Source: Prionace glauca (Eukaryota > Chordata > Chondrichthyes > Carcharhiniformes > Carcharhinidae). Taken from it: a stretch of DNA of 64,000 bases. Where the stretch lies: positions 18,091,059 to 18,155,058 of the forward strand of contig CM075760.1 in NCBI GenBank assembly GCA_037974335.1. The letters run 5' to 3'. Made by a program: the position numbers and the translations under genes. The stretch's first letter is position 1; the number at the start of each line of letters is the position of its first letter. A model generated the notes under the pieces. That model saw only the letters and a list, made by a program, of their open reading frames with translations, made no database searches and was not told where the DNA came from. Positions 24,436-36,080 of the stretch are shown one piece after another.

Positions 24436-24735
24436 GTCTATTTATTTGTGTCACTGGTAGCTTTACATTAATATTGCAATAATGTCACTGTGATAATCCT
24501 CTATTCGTCACACTCTGGCGCCTGTTCCAGTACATTGGTGTAGAATTTAGCATTGTCAATATACCTAACCAGTACATCTTTCAGACTGTGGGAGGAAACC
24601 GGAGCTCCCGGAGAAAACCTAAACAGATACGGGGACAACATGCGGTCTCTGCACGGTCAACGACCAAAGCCAGGAATCGAACCCGAGTCCCTGCTGCTAT
24701 GATACAGTAGTGCTAACTACGATGTCAGTGTGCCA
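24436..24735 (-). mobile_element. V-SINE, truncated tail type with AT-rich end
   Basis: In reverse complement: the tRNA-like head (gttagcactactgtatcata, then gggttcgattcctggc), the core (cccgtatctgtttaggtttt, then ctccgggagctccggtttcc), and the end matching the 'taatgtaaagctac ... aaataaa' tail class. Confidence 0.85.
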
Positions 24736-24754
24736 TCAACCTGTGTATAGATAG

Positions 24755-25000
24755 GAGTGTGAGGAAGAACGTACTTGTTATACATGGGGTGCACCAAAAT
24801 TTCACCAGACTGATACATGTCCTTTGAAGAGAGATTGAGGCGTGCATTCAATTCAATTTGGCAGAATGGGAGACCTGATTGAAATACATAAAATTCTGAA
24901 AATTCCAGCATTATGACCCATCAGTACTGAAGAAACGGCCCCTAAATTTCCAAGTCGGGATGGTGAATGACTTCGAGAGTGAATCTCCTTTTGATGGTAT
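24755..25000 (+). mobile_element. CR1-clade LINE fragment
   Basis: It contains 'caccaaaatttcaccagact', 'gaagagagattgaggcgtgc' and 'gggagacctgattgaaatac', the VQRRFTR / YEERL / GDLIE-Y positions of CR1. Strongly diverged. Confidence 0.6.
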
Positions 25001-25209
25001 TCCCAGGTATCGACTACCCTTGTGATTTTATCATGGTAATGGCTGTGTCTTGAGAAAGTACTGTCTTGTGCTCTCGACACACGAGTTCAAATCTCACCAG
25101 CGGTGACAGGTGGAATTTAAATATAATTAATAGAAATGTAGAATTGAAAATTCGGCTGAATAATAGAGACCATAAGAAAACTCTCATCCGTTTTTGCAAA
25201 AGCAAATAC

Positions 25210-25670
25210 TGTGCACCAATGCTGCAACAATGCTCATTGGGGTTTGGAAGAAAATGGTGGTGGGGGTGGGGGGTGGTGTGGTCTTATAGAAACGCATACA
25301 AATATGAAGGGAATAAATATGATAGAAGCAAGGAGGCTGTTTCCACTGACAGATGAAATTAGAACTAGGGACAAGACTTCCTCATAAAGATGGGGAGATT
25401 TTGGATTGTGTTGAGGAGGAACCTCATCATCTAAATGGTTGTGAATCTGTATAAATCCCTATCCGGTGAAACAGTTGAGGCTGCATCGTTAAACATTTTT
25501 AAGACAAAGATAGATTTTTGAGCAGTAAAGGAATTCAGGGTTATGGCGAGCGGGCGGGAAAGTGGAGTTGAATCCAGAAAAAAGATGTTTTCATTGAATG
25601 GCGAATCAGGCTCGGAGGGCCAGATGGCCTATTCCTGCTTCTTGTTTTTATGTGCTTTCAGAAAGGAAAT
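25210..25670 (+). mobile_element. CR1-clade LINE 3' end
   Basis: The order is 'aagcaaggaggctgtttcca', then 'aattagaactagggacaaga', 'aggctgcatcgttaaacatt', and the tail 'ctcggagggccagatggcct' followed by 'attcctgcttcttgttttta'. Same subfamily as 46698-47603 by its tail. Confidence 0.75.
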
Positions 25671-26094
25671 CTGCCTACAACCTGGACTGTGTGTGAGGCA
25701 AGACCGAGAGAAATGTGGCCGACATTTACCGATCTTTTGAAATATTCATTTAGACAAGAGGCGAGAGGTTACAACAACCACATGGGGCAGAAGAATAAAA
25801 ATAACTCTCCATCTCTTACATCTTCCAGCCCTCATAACAAAGACATCAATCTGAAACCTGAACTCGGTTTCTCACTTGCACAGTTACTGACTGCCTTAAT
25901 GCAGGCAGCGTTTCCTGTTTTTGTCTGAATTGCTGCACTTTGGCCGACGCTGGTTTCTTCTCTGAGAAGAAATGTGTGGCTCATTTCGAGAATTCCAACT
26001 TACAGCCTGTTTTCATCCTCGCTCTCCCTGCCTACGAGTCCCTCCTTATCCTGCTGCAATGTTCCAGTGAAACCCCAAGGGCACTCTTTAAAAA

Positions 26095-26320
26095 AAGGGG
26101 ATCCCACATTTAAGTGAGAGAAGAGTGGGAGGTTTCCCTCTCAAAGGATCATGTGCCCCTCAGAAGGCAGTGGAAGCAGTCTTTCAATATATTTAAAGGC
26201 AGAAGGAGCTAGATTCTTAGTAAACAAGAAGGGTGAAATGTGATCAGGGTTGGCAGAAGCTTATACTAAGATCAGCCATAATCTTGTTCACTGGCAGAGC
26301 AGGGAGAGAGAGGTCAGGTG
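26095..26320 (+). mobile_element. CR1-clade LINE 3' fragment
   Basis: 'ggcagtggaagcagtctttc', 'atatttaaaggcagaaggag' and 'cagccataatcttgttcact' are the W-SLP-E-V, F--Y and UTR positions of the subfamily with a 'gatcagccatgatctt' UTR. Confidence 0.65.
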
Positions 26321-26859
26321 ACAAACTGTTACTTCTCAGTAGCCTGTAGGTTACTGTATACATATTAAACTTTCATGGTGGCTTAGTAAGGAGCATGTGT
26401 ACGAGACATAGCAAGAACTGTTCCTGAAATCGATGGTGAGCAAATCGGGTTTACATCGCCAACTGTTCGGCTCTGGGATTCATTGTCTCAAAGACCAGAG
26501 TAAACATTTTCTGGGGTGACTTTCAAAAGAGAATGATTACAAAATCGAAAATATAACATGCAGTGTGGCATGTGTCAACGGCAAATGCAGTCGGGCAATT
26601 TTTTTTTAGCTTATTGAGATAGCAAACATGTGCTTGTTAGGCCGAATTGTCTCGTTCTTTAATATACAAACCTAATGAGTAACAGGATTGACTGGAGTGT
26701 AACACTTTCATTTGATTCATTAATAATTGCTGCTTGAAGAATCGGCTAAACAGGAACTTGTTAATTCTTAGATTCGTTCTCAATAATTTTCATTCATTTG
26801 TCCATGAGTGTTGTTCGCAAAACCAAAAATTGTTGCTGGTCCGAAACACAAATTACTGC

Positions 26860-27060
26860 GGATTCGTTAATCCAAAACAAAAAAACATTCTGGAACATCT
26901 CAGTGGGTCTGACAGTATCTGCGGAAAGAGAATAGAGCCAAAGTTTAGAGTCTCGATGACAATTCATCAGGGCCATCCGGACTCGAAACGCTAACACTAT
27001 TCTCTCTTACAGATGATGTCAGCGCTGCAGAACTGTTCCACCATTTTCTGGTTTTGTGTT
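26860..27060 (+). repeat. Dispersed repeat with 'cagatgatgtcag' end
   Basis: It contains the pair 'acatctcagtgggtctgaca' ... 'tctctcttacagatgatgtc', which recurs in pieces at 1395-1445, 18820-18960, 44560-44600 and 61380-61450. Type of element not determined. Confidence 0.5.
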
Positions 27061-27088
27061 GCTCTTTCTAATTGCCCTTGAACAGTGG

Positions 27089-27345
27089 GCATGTCTGAGT
27101 GTCATCTTTTCTGTGTGCTTGTTTGTTTGAGTATGTGTATGTGCGTGTGTGAAAATATGTGTGCGTGAGAGAGAGAGTGTGTGTGTGTGTGTGAGTGTGT
27201 GGGCAATCCTACTCTCTCTCTGTCACACACACACACACACACACACACACTCTCTCTCATGCACACAAAATTTCACACACGCACATGCACATACTCAAAC
27301 AAACAAGCACACAGAAAGGATCACACTCAGACATGCACACACACT
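27089..27345. repeat. Palindromic TG/CA block
   Basis: Arms of about 110 bp: 'catgtctgagtgtcatcttt' ... 'tgtgcgtgagagagagagtg' is answered by its near complement ending 'aggatcacactcagacatg'. The arms are not pure dinucleotide repeat, so the symmetry is not a by-product of (TG)n/(CA)n alone. CA-rich sequence continues to 27520. Confidence 0.85.
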
Positions 27346-27599
27346 CAGACAACAACGCAAACTCTTCGACAAAAGCTGACAGACACACACACACACAAAC
27401 ACAGACGTGGACAAAGACAGGCAGATTGTCTCAGGCAAAATGACAGACAGACAGAAACGCACACATGCGCACACACAGATACGCAACACACACACACACA
27501 TAGATACACACGCTGTCAGATATGGTTTGCTCATGGCCATCTCAGATTATGGTTCACAGTCAATCAGGGGACGGAATGGAGTGGTGATATTATCTCTTG

Positions 27600-27895
27600 A
27601 GTATCAATCTAAAAACTCAGCCAATCTTCTGGGGTCCCGTGCTTGAAACACAATTCAATAAAAAACCCCGAAATTTTGAATCTACTGATGACAGTGAAAT
27701 CTTTGTCAATTGTCAGAGAAAAAAAAATCTGGGTCACTATCTCCTTTAGGAAGGAAATCTGTCGTGCTTACCAGGTTAGGCCAATACGTGAGTCTAGAGC
27801 CACATCAATGTGGGTGACTGTCAACTGTCCTCCAAGGGTAAATGGAGATGGGGAATAAACGCCCATGTTCCATGAATGAATAAAAATGTTGTGTG
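27600..27895 (+). mobile_element. tRNA-headed SINE, 'aaggaaatctg' family
   Basis: It contains 'tttaggaaggaaatctgtcg', 'ccacatcaatgtgggtgact' and 'catgaatgaataaa', the central and end parts shared with 36590-36835 and (minus) 44735-45050. Confidence 0.75.
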
Positions 27896-27899
27896 TCAG

Positions 27900-28765
27900 G
27901 AGTCACATGAAGGCCAGACTGTGTAAAGAACACAGATTGTCTCTCTTAACGCTTTCCACTTCAGTGGGGACTTGGGACGGGGTTTTCCGAGGAAAGATCG
28001 GACACAATCCTTTGGAGTGTAGAAGATTGAGTGATGATTTTTTGAAACATATATGATCTTTTGGAGGAGTGTGGCGGGGGCGGGGACGGGCAGTGGTGGG
28101 TGGTCGGAGGGGTGATGGGGGCAGCGGTGTGAGAGTGGAAGCTGACGGAATGTTTAACCTTCGCGGGATAGATTGGAAAGGGAGCGAATAAAATAATTCT
28201 TTCTCCTTTCAGAGGCCTGTGTGCCTTTGGAACTGCCTTCTGCAGAAATCTCCTGCAGCTTCAGTCGCTGGGAAAGTCTCTGAAAAGATTCAGGCTTGTC
28301 GGCAGTTGGCAACACCTGGCCTCTCACCACTCCCCCCGGCTCTGACTAACTGTCATCTCGCTGCTGGAGTTTCCAGTCCCGGGTGATCAAACCACAAGTT
28401 CTGATCTTTGAACAAACTGAGAGGCTCAGCGACCTGTTGAGTGAAACCGCACACTCGGAGGACTTCTTTCTGCCGTTGGCCGCCTTGTCAACCAGACTCT
28501 GGTTCCCCCAATCAGCAGTGAACGCATGTATCATGACATCTCAACAGTTTCTATCAAAATAAGCAACCCAAAGTCAATTAACCCTCCTGCTGCCAAGAAG
28601 CAAAAGAAAATAAACACCTGATAGGATTTTCAGAGCATGAACTTCGGGACTGAGAATGTAATTTGTGTCATTCCTGTAAGAGAGCGGGATCATTCCTCTT
28701 AAAATACCAAGTACAGGTTGAACAGTCACACTAAAGTTTGACGCTAGGAGGGACGGTCTCTGGGC
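27900..28765. other. Unique-looking intergenic DNA
   Basis: G-rich 28070-28140; otherwise ordinary sequence. No gene or known element recognised. Confidence 0.4.
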
Positions 28766-28769
28766 AAGT

Positions 28770-29100
28770 CATCCAGAGTCCTAAGCATAGTGGTTAGCTC
28801 TGCAGTGCCAGAGATACTGGTTTGAATCCAGCCTTGGGTAACTGCCTGTGTTAAATTTGCACGTTCTCCCCGTATCCGCATCGGTTTTATCCGGATGCTC
28901 TAGTCTCCTATCTCAGTCCAAGGATGTGCAGTTTGGGTGTATTGGCCAGACCAAAATGTACCTTTGTGTCCCACAGATATACAGGATTGATCGTGGGCAG
29001 AGGGGAGGGACTGGATTGATTTCTCTTTCAGAGAATCAGTGCAGGCTCGATGGACCGAATGGCCTCTTTCTGCAATGTATTGTTTCTACGATTCTATTTT
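28770..29100 (+). mobile_element. V-SINE, 'gattctat' tail
   Basis: Head 'tagtggttagctctgcagtg', 'ctggtttgaatccagcc', core 'gcacgttctccccgtatccg', then 'caggctcgatggaccgaatg' and a 'tttctacgattctatttt' tail. Confidence 0.9.
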
Positions 29101-29164
29101 AACACGGACACAAAACCCATCATGATAAATTTTTCCCCCCTCCCCCTTCAGGGATGTTATAACG

Positions 29165-29440
29165 GCATCTTATAATGGCGTGGTGATTAATCCAGAAAGC
29201 CAGAGCTAATGCTTTGAGCATACATGAGGACTGAATTCCAGCCCTGGCAGTTAGAGAAACCTGAATTCAATAAAAGCAATCTGGAATTCAACAATCGAAC
29301 CATGAGTCAATTGTTATTAAAACCCATCTGGTTCACTACATGAGACTTCAAGTACAACATCATGGTCAACACAAGCCACACGGTTCAATGGTGATTCTGG
29401 ATGGGAAATGCATTCTGGCCCTGCCCACAATGCACTTATA
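29165..29440 (+). mobile_element. tRNA-headed SINE, 5' half
   Basis: 'ggcgtggtgattaatccaga', then 'gagaaacctgaattcaataa', 'aatctggaattcaacaatcg' and 'aaaacccatctggttcacta' match the 5' half of the family at 27600-27895. The central part was lost or replaced after about 29345. Confidence 0.65.
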
Positions 29441-29814
29441 AATGAGTGAAGTAACAAATACATTGTGTGTGGGAGTCGCTGTCCTGACCAACATTTATAG
29501 CCCATCCCTAATGACCCGAATTACCACTGCAGCCGATGTAGTTAAACCAGGCACAGGAGGAACGTTCCTGTTTGGGTGTTGGAAGCATTTTGGGATTCTT
29601 CTCCCTTTCCCAGCCTGGTGCAGTTAGCTCCTCAATTCCCTCATTCCTATTAGGAAGCTTCCCCTCTCCAATACCTTAATTCCCATTGTTTTTCGTTGTT
29701 ATATTTTTCGGCGGGTGGAGTAGGGCAGGGGCTGGGGCTGCGGGTGTGGAGACGGCAACATAATGATAAGACCACCAAAACAAAACATTTCTGAATGGAG
29801 TGCTGTGACAAGGG

Positions 29815-30800
29815 CTTTCCTCGGGGTTACTGCTGGGACCATTGCTATAAATGATTGGAAGAAACTGTAACTGAAATGATTAATAAGTTTGAAAACAGCA
29901 CAAAGGTTCGTAGATTTGCGGATAGTGATGAGGAAACAGCAGGATATAGATCAGTTGGAGGCTACACCATAGGGATAGCAGATGGAGTTTAATCTGGACA
30001 AATGTGAGATGATGAATTTTGGAAGCTTTAAAACAGATAGGAAATATACAGTAAATGGCACAACCCTGAAGAGTATTGATAGGCAAAGGGATCTGGATGT
30101 ACAGGTACACAGGTCTCTGAAAGTGGCAATGCAGGTGGAGAAGGTCGTCAAGAAGGCAGATGGCATGCTTGCCTTCATTGGCCGGGGCATGAGTTGAAAA
30201 ATTGGCAAGTCATTTTACAGCTTTGCAGAAGATTAGTTAGGTTGCACTTGGAACATCAATTATGGTCGCCACACTACCAGAAGAATGTGAATGCTTTGGA
30301 GAGGGTACAGAAAAGACTTACCAGGATGTTGCCTGGTATGGAGGGCATTAGCTATGAGGAGAGGTTGGAGAAATTTGGGTTGCTCTCACTGGAACGACAG
30401 AGGTTGAGGGGGTGTCCTGATAATTGGATACAAGATTATGAGAGGCATGAGCAGAAAGTATAGTCATAAGGTTTTTCCCAGGGTGGAAGAGTCAATTACT
30501 AGGGGGAATAGATTTAAGGTGTGAGCAGCAAGGTTTAAAGAAGATATGTGAGGCAAGTTTTTTACACAAAAGGTGGTTGGTGCCTGGAGCTCGCTGATGG
30601 GGGAGGTAGTGGAAGTGAACAGAGCAGTGAGTTTTAAAGAGCGCCTTGATAAACACATGTATAGGATGGAAATAAAGGGAAATGCTCCCCGGAAGGGTAG
30701 GGGGTTTTAGTTCAGTCGGGCAGCATGGTTGGTGCAGGCTTGGAGGGCCGAAGGGCGTGTTCCTGTGCTGTAATTTTCTTTGCTCTTTGTTCTTTGTACT
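29815..30800 (+). mobile_element. CR1-clade LINE 3' end
   Basis: FNLDKCEMMNFG, RDLDVQVHRSLKVAMQVEKV, then 'cttaccaggatgttgcctgg' and YEERLEKFGLLSLERQRLRG. The UTR has 'gcagcatggttggtgcaggc' and the tail 'gggcgtgttcctgtgctgta' plus TTCTTTG. Moderately diverged, a few frame breaks. Confidence 0.88.
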
Positions 30801-30989
30801 GGAATGACTATCGAGCGAATGAACCTCAGCCCTGAGACCAGGGGTTCAAATCTACGGACTTTCAATTGTTTCTCTTCAAAAAATAAATTGGTTCCAATTG
30901 ACAGGATTGCCATGGGGAGCTGGTATCCTCGTGATGGACCGAATGGCCTCCATTTGTGCTGCGCGACGTCAAGTGCGCTCTGTTGACCA

Positions 30990-32760
30990 AACTAAACCAT
31001 GTCTTGTCATCGCGTTAACAAAGAGACAGAAAATATCCTTCAGTAAAGACTGCAGATTTATTGAATACTATTAGCGATGCTTATGGCAAAAGAACAACGT
31101 TACAGAGTCACACAAAGAACAAGGTTACAGATATGAACAAAGGTGTTATTAACGAACCAGGAGAGCATAAGACGGAGGAGCAGAAGTGACCATTCAGCCC
31201 ACCAGATTTCTTTCGTCTTTCAATGAAGTCATGGCTGGTTTGATATTATCCTCAACTCCACTTTACCACCTTATCCCCATAACTCTCGCTTCCCCTGACT
31301 GACCGGGTGATCTTAAATGTGAATGAATGTCCCATCTGTGAAATAACCTGAGCGCAATAACTTGATTTTAGACTAAGCTAATGGTGAGATACTTAAAAAC
31401 TCTTGTTGATCTTATTTGTGAAATGCAGTGTAATGATAAAACTCTGCACAGTGACACAGGGTGGTTCGATTATCTCTAAGGACCCGGATGTACAGGCTGG
31501 GGTTTGGGGCCTCCGTGACACTGGGAGGAAAATCTGGAGTCTGAGATTCAGTCCGGGAGTGAGAATATCACCTTGGCTACAATCTAAAAGCGGGTGGCAT
31601 CCCACTAGCCGCCTGATATTCGCTCTGATTGACTTCCTTTGATTCAGAGAAGTAACTCCAGGCTGTCAAACTCACCCTTCCCTCCACTCGCTCTTGAAAT
31701 ACTCAAAAAAGGAAAATAGAGACTGACAAAAACTGAGTGGATCAGTTAGGGGTCTTTTTAAAACCAGCTTACCTACTCGACATTCAAATCTAACTACTGA
31801 GTTATTGAGTTTGATGAAAATCCGATCAGACCCTTGCTGATTATATGTATCTTACGCTCTTAAATTGCATGCAATAAAAATAGAACGTTTAAAATAACTA
31901 CCAGAATAAAACAAACAAAAGGGAAAGGTGAGGTGCCATTTGCTAGATTGCCCTGTAAGGGGGCTGGCACTGTCACTATGGGCTGAGTGGCTGCTTTCTC
32001 TGCAATAGGATGGTACTATTCCAAGCAAAGAATATAAAAATCGAAGTTCTATATGTCCTAAAATTGAAAATGCTGTTTTCAAAACTGTCTCCGACACTAA
32101 TGCAGACAGAGACCATATTTCTACTGCTTATGTGTCGCATAAGCAGTAGAAATCATGCAGAACCACGAGTTTCAAATCAAAATAACAGTGGGAAAAAGTT
32201 ACCGAAATGAGGATATTTAAAAGTTAAGCCGCCATTTTAAACAAGCGAGTTTGAATTGCTTGAAGTGGAATCTATGATCAGAAAGTGTCTGGAGTTTGAT
32301 GTCCCAGTCAATGAGTTCACTCCTGAATCCATTTAATCGTCCAATGCAATTCTGTTTGGAATGAAAGGAATAACAGTGTTCGTACATCAAAGATCAGCAG
32401 GAAAAGAACACGTTTTATCTTTAGGGTCTCCATTAACCTTCTCTATTAATATTCTCAGAAGCCAGTGCAAGTGCACAAGAACCTCTGCAGTGCAGAAGGA
32501 TGGGATTTGGCCCATAGAGCCTGCACTGACTCTCTGAAAGAGCCACACAGCTCAAGACCAGAGGATGGGTGTAAAAGGCCAGTCTATCAGTGACACCCAT
32601 AATTAAACACAGCTCTGGAGAGGTTTGAGAAGTCAAGGCTGCGATTGGGGGTGGGGTTTGGTGGGACCGAGATGAAAAGCGATGAGGATGAGGCACTGGG
32701 GTAAGAGTTCGTTGGTCTAAATGTATCCAAGTTACTGTTCACTCCACGGGTTAGCATCAG
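30990..32760. other. Region downstream of the TRD membrane exon
   Basis: Mostly unique-looking AT-rich DNA, in which an untranslated last exon of the delta constant gene may lie. Small SINE-tail scraps: plus strand about 31915-32020, minus strand about 32455-32600 (cctgcactgactctctgaaa). A short inverted repeat, 'ctactgcttatgtgtcgcat' and 'aagcagtag', is at 32120-32150. No J segment or alpha constant exon was recognised. Confidence 0.4.
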
Positions 32761-32856
32761 CGCCTGCCTTAACAGCGGCCTCCCGAGATCCCGTCAATGG
32801 ACTGTGTCCATCGCACTTTGTCTTTCTGGGCACGCATTTAGGTGACCGATCTTACC

Positions 32857-32966
32857 TCAGAATAGCCACACCCTAGCTGTCATCAGGACATTGAAGACAA
32901 TGATCTTGAAAAATAAAATTCTCAGCCCCATCACCGTCAAAGACAAAAAGTTCACCCTCAGCCGAT
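32857..32966 (-). CDS. trdc: TCR delta constant, membrane exon and stop
   Basis: Acceptor TTTTGGCAG is followed in phase 1 by RLRVNFLSLTVMGLRIL, then FFKIIVFNVLMTARVWLF and a TGA. This is the TCR delta membrane exon: the human counterpart reads VNMMSLTVLGLRMLFAKTVAVNFLLTAKLFF. The Arg and Lys inside the membrane span (GLRILFFK) are the CD3-contact residues. The cytoplasmic tail is almost absent, as in other TCR chains. One base after the stop is a donor (G|GTAAGA), so the 3' UTR is on a separate exon, as known for TRDC. Confidence 0.95.
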
Positions 32967-33419
32967 CTGCCAAAATGAGAGAAACAAAAGATAAATCTGG
33001 TTTGGTGCATGTATCATTTGGAACTAAAAAACAACTGAAACCACTAATGTGTGTTTTTTTTTCATTATCTAACTGCTTGAATTTGTCCGTCTGTCCATCC
33101 TGTCCGTCTGTCTGTCCACCGGCCCGCCTGCCTGTCCATCTATCTTCATCTCTCTTTCACTCTGTATCTCTCTCTCTCTGTCTCTTTCTTTCGCACACTC
33201 TCTCTCTCTTCCTCACCTTCTTCCCACCCCTACCATTCCTCCCCATCCCTCGATTTGTATATCTCTCTCCTTCACTCTGTGTGACGATCTATCTTTCTCC
33301 CCATCTCACTATCTGTTTATCATTCAATCTCCGGCTCTGTACCCCTGTCTAACTGTCCACTTATCAATCTGTCTATTTGCAAGTGTTTTCCTTTGATTCA
33401 TGTTGAATAAAGTACATAC

Positions 33420-33482
33420 CGTTTTCCGTGTCATGTGATTCTGTCGAGGATTCATATCGACTTGTAAGGCATTTAGTTTGAT
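33420..33482 (-). CDS. trdc: TCR delta constant, connecting-peptide exon
   Basis: A 63-nt exon, phase 1 at both ends, between acceptor TGCCCTTCCAG and donor G|GTATGT. It encodes (D)QTKCLTSRYESSTESHDTEN. The single Cys is placed to make the interchain disulfide. Both joins create Asp (G|AT) with the flanking exons. A CR1 copy begins about 60 bp upstream of it in transcription order. Confidence 0.9.
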
Positions 33483-33544
33483 CTGGAAGGGCACAAAAAT
33501 AAATGACTTATGCAGTGAGCAAGTGGCATTACTGTAACCATGTT

Positions 33545-34258
33545 TGTTCTCAATATCACTTCCAGAGGGATCTAGGTGTATGTGTACATAGATCCCTGAA
33601 AGTTGGGAATCAAGTAGATAAGGTTGTTAAGAAGGCATACGGTGTCTTGGCGTTTATTGGTAGGGGGATTGAATTTAGGAGTCGCAGCGTCATGATGCAA
33701 CTGTACACAACTCTGGTGCGGCCACACTTGGAGTTTTGTGTGCAGTTCTGGTCCCCACATTACAGGAAGGATGTAGAGGCTTTGGAGAGGGTGCAGAGGA
33801 GGTTTACCAGGATGTTGCCTGGTATGGAGGGGAGATCCTATGAGGAGAGACTGAGAGATTTGGGGTTGTTTTCGCTGGAAAGAAGGCGGCTAAGAGGGGA
33901 TCTCATTGAAACATATAAGATGATTAGAGGTTTAGACAGGGAAGATAGTGATAGCCTTTTTCCTAGGATGAAGAAAGCTAGCACGAGGGGGCACGACTTT
34001 AAATTAAGGGGGGGTAGTTATAGGACTGATGTCAGGGGTAGGTTCTTTACCCAGAGGGTGGTGAGGGACTGGAATGCCCTGCCAGCTGCAGTTGTAAATG
34101 CACTTAGTTTGGGGGCGTTTAAGAGATCTGTGGATAGGTTTATGGACGAAAAGGGATTGGTTTAGGCTAGTGGGTCATTGTTTTGTAACTGGTCGGCGCA
34201 ACATCGTGGGCCGAAGGGCCTGTTCTGCGCTGTAATGTTCTATGTTCTATGTTCTAAT
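33545..34258 (+). mobile_element. CR1-clade LINE 3' end with intact C-terminal frame
   Basis: The frame runs unbroken to the stop at 34165: RDLGVCVHRSLKVGNQVDKV, LVRPHLEFCVQFWSPHYRKD, LERVQRRFTRMLPGMEG, FFTQRVVRDWNALPAAVV. The tail 'ggccgaagggcctgttctgc' is followed by TTCTATG repeats. It lies in the TRDC intron opposite to the gene. The same subfamily is at 55285-55500 (minus). Confidence 0.93.
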
Positions 34259-35084
34259 AGTGTTGTGTCCATAACCAATAGCCATGAAGAAAGTAAGAAT
34301 CACGATTGGACTTGTTTACTTGATTATTCACAACGGAGAAACATTGGTAAATCTGCCATTTAGCTCGGCCCAAATCTGAGTTCAAAGAGTGTGGGGTCGA
34401 TTACCCATCAGGGATTAAACCCCAGAATCCGGGCCATTCCATCGGTGCAGTATTTCACTGTCTTCGAAAGAAGTGGTGAAACCGACGTCTGATTTCAGCT
34501 CTGCAGTGGATTAATGATATCAGAGCATTTCTCCAGAGGAGCGGGGTTCTCCAGTGCTCTGGTTAGTGTTTAATACTTTCCTAAATTCGGTGACATACCA
34601 GTAGCTGCGGTCCTGGACACTGCCCTGAATTGTAATAGTCAGCTATTATTATTTTTATTCACTTATGGAATGTGGATATCGCTGGCAGGCCAGCATTTAC
34701 TGCCAATTCCTAATTGCCCCCTTCTGAAGATGGTTGTGAGTCCCCTGCTTGAAGCTCTACAGTCTGTGAGGTGTACATACACACTCAGGGCTCTTAGGGA
34801 AGAAGTTCCACCGTTTTGACAGAGCTGCAGTTAAGGAACTGCCGAAATATTTCCAAGTCAGAATGCTGAGTTACTTGGGCGGGGGGAGGGGGGAACTTCC
34901 AGATAATGGTGTTCCCGGGTATCTGCTGTCCTTGTCCTCCGAGATGATAATGGCCATGATTTTGGAAGATTCAGCGGAAAGAGACTTGGAGAATTATTGC
35001 TGTGTACCTGGTGGATGGCGCACACTACTGTCACTGTGCTGCAGTGGTGGAAAAAGTGGATGTTTGAGAATGGAGAACTTAATG

Positions 35085-35450
35085 CTAGAGCGGTACAGTG
35101 GCACAATGCTTACTACTGTTGTACCCCCACCGCGCACCCCGCCCCCCCCCCCCCCACACACACACATTCCTTTCCTCCCCAACCCCCGCCCACAGCTTCA
35201 GGGACCTGGGTTCGATTCCTGGCTTGGGTGACTGTATGTGCAGAGTCTGCACGTTTTCACCGTGTCAGCTTTGGTTTGATCCGGCTGTTCCGGTTTCCTC
35301 CCACAGTCTGAAAGTCGTGCTGATTGGCCGTGCTAAATTTTCCCTCAGTGTCCCCGAACAGGCGCAGTGTGTGGCAACTAGGATATTTTCACAGTAACTT
35401 CATTGCACGTTTAATGTAAGCCTATTTGCGACAATAATAAATAAACTTTT
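35085..35450 (+). mobile_element. V-SINE, 'aataaataaactttt' tail
   Basis: Head 'gcggtacagtggcacaatgc', a C-rich and CA expansion, 'cctgggttcgattcctggct', core 'tctgcacgttttcaccgtgt' and 'ttccggtttcctcccacagt', then 'taatgtaagcctatttgcga' with an AATAAATAAA end. Inserted into the Jockey/L2-like LINE. Confidence 0.88.
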
Positions 35451-35719
35451 AATTAAATGGAGCCTCTTTGTCCTGGGTCGTGTCAAATTTATGAGTGTCG
35501 CTGGAGCTGCATTTATCCAGGCAAGTGTTTAATACCCTATCACAGTCGTGATTATGTCTTGTGGATGGTGCAGAGGATTGGGGAGATTAAGAGATACATT
35601 ATTTAGCACAGGATTCCCAATCTCCGACATGCTCTTGTATCAGAGCACTTATATGGATAGTCCAGTTCAGTTTCTGAGCAACGTTAACCCTCAGGATGTT
35701 GATAGTGGAAGTTGACCAT

Positions 35720-36080
35720 TTAGAAGTCTACAAGATTATGAGAGGCATGGACAGAGAGGATAGTCAGAAACATTATTTCTCAGTACGGAAGAGTCAATTA
35801 CTAAGGAGCATAGAGTTAAGATTTGAAGGAGATGTGTGAGGCAGATTTTTTTATACACAGGGTGGTGGATGCCTGGAACTCGCTGCCGGGGGAGGTAGTG
35901 GAAGCAGATATGGTAGTGAGATTTAAGTGGCATCTGGACAAATACATGAATAGGACGGGAATAGAGGGATATGATCCCCGGCAGGGTAGGGGGCTTTCGT
36001 TCTGTCGGGTAGCATGTTCGGTGCAGGCTTGGAGGGCAGAAGGGCCTGTTCCTTTGCTGTAATTTTCTTTGTTCTTTGCT
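35720..36080 (+). mobile_element. CR1-clade LINE 3' end, nested
   Basis: 'tctacaagattatgagaggc', then 'cagggtggtggatgcctgga', 'cgctgccgggggaggtagtg', and the tail 'agggcctgttcctttgctgt' plus TTCTTTG. It sits inside the Jockey/L2-like LINE. Confidence 0.85.

Noticed and set aside
25020-25105. A tRNA-like stretch with 'cacgagttcaaatctcacca'
   Set aside because: T arm is plausible, but acceptor and anticodon stems do not pair; probably a decayed SINE head.
27149-27600. Long open frames in TG/CA repeats
   Set aside because: They are products of the dinucleotide period (His-Thr and Val-Cys repeats) with no domain pattern. The same applies at 22984-23462, 37286-37501 and 39604-40103.
28780-28850. 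tRNA-like heads inside SINEs (for example 28780, 35090, 54480) as tRNA genes
   Set aside because: Each continues into a V-SINE core, and the cloverleaf is not complete.
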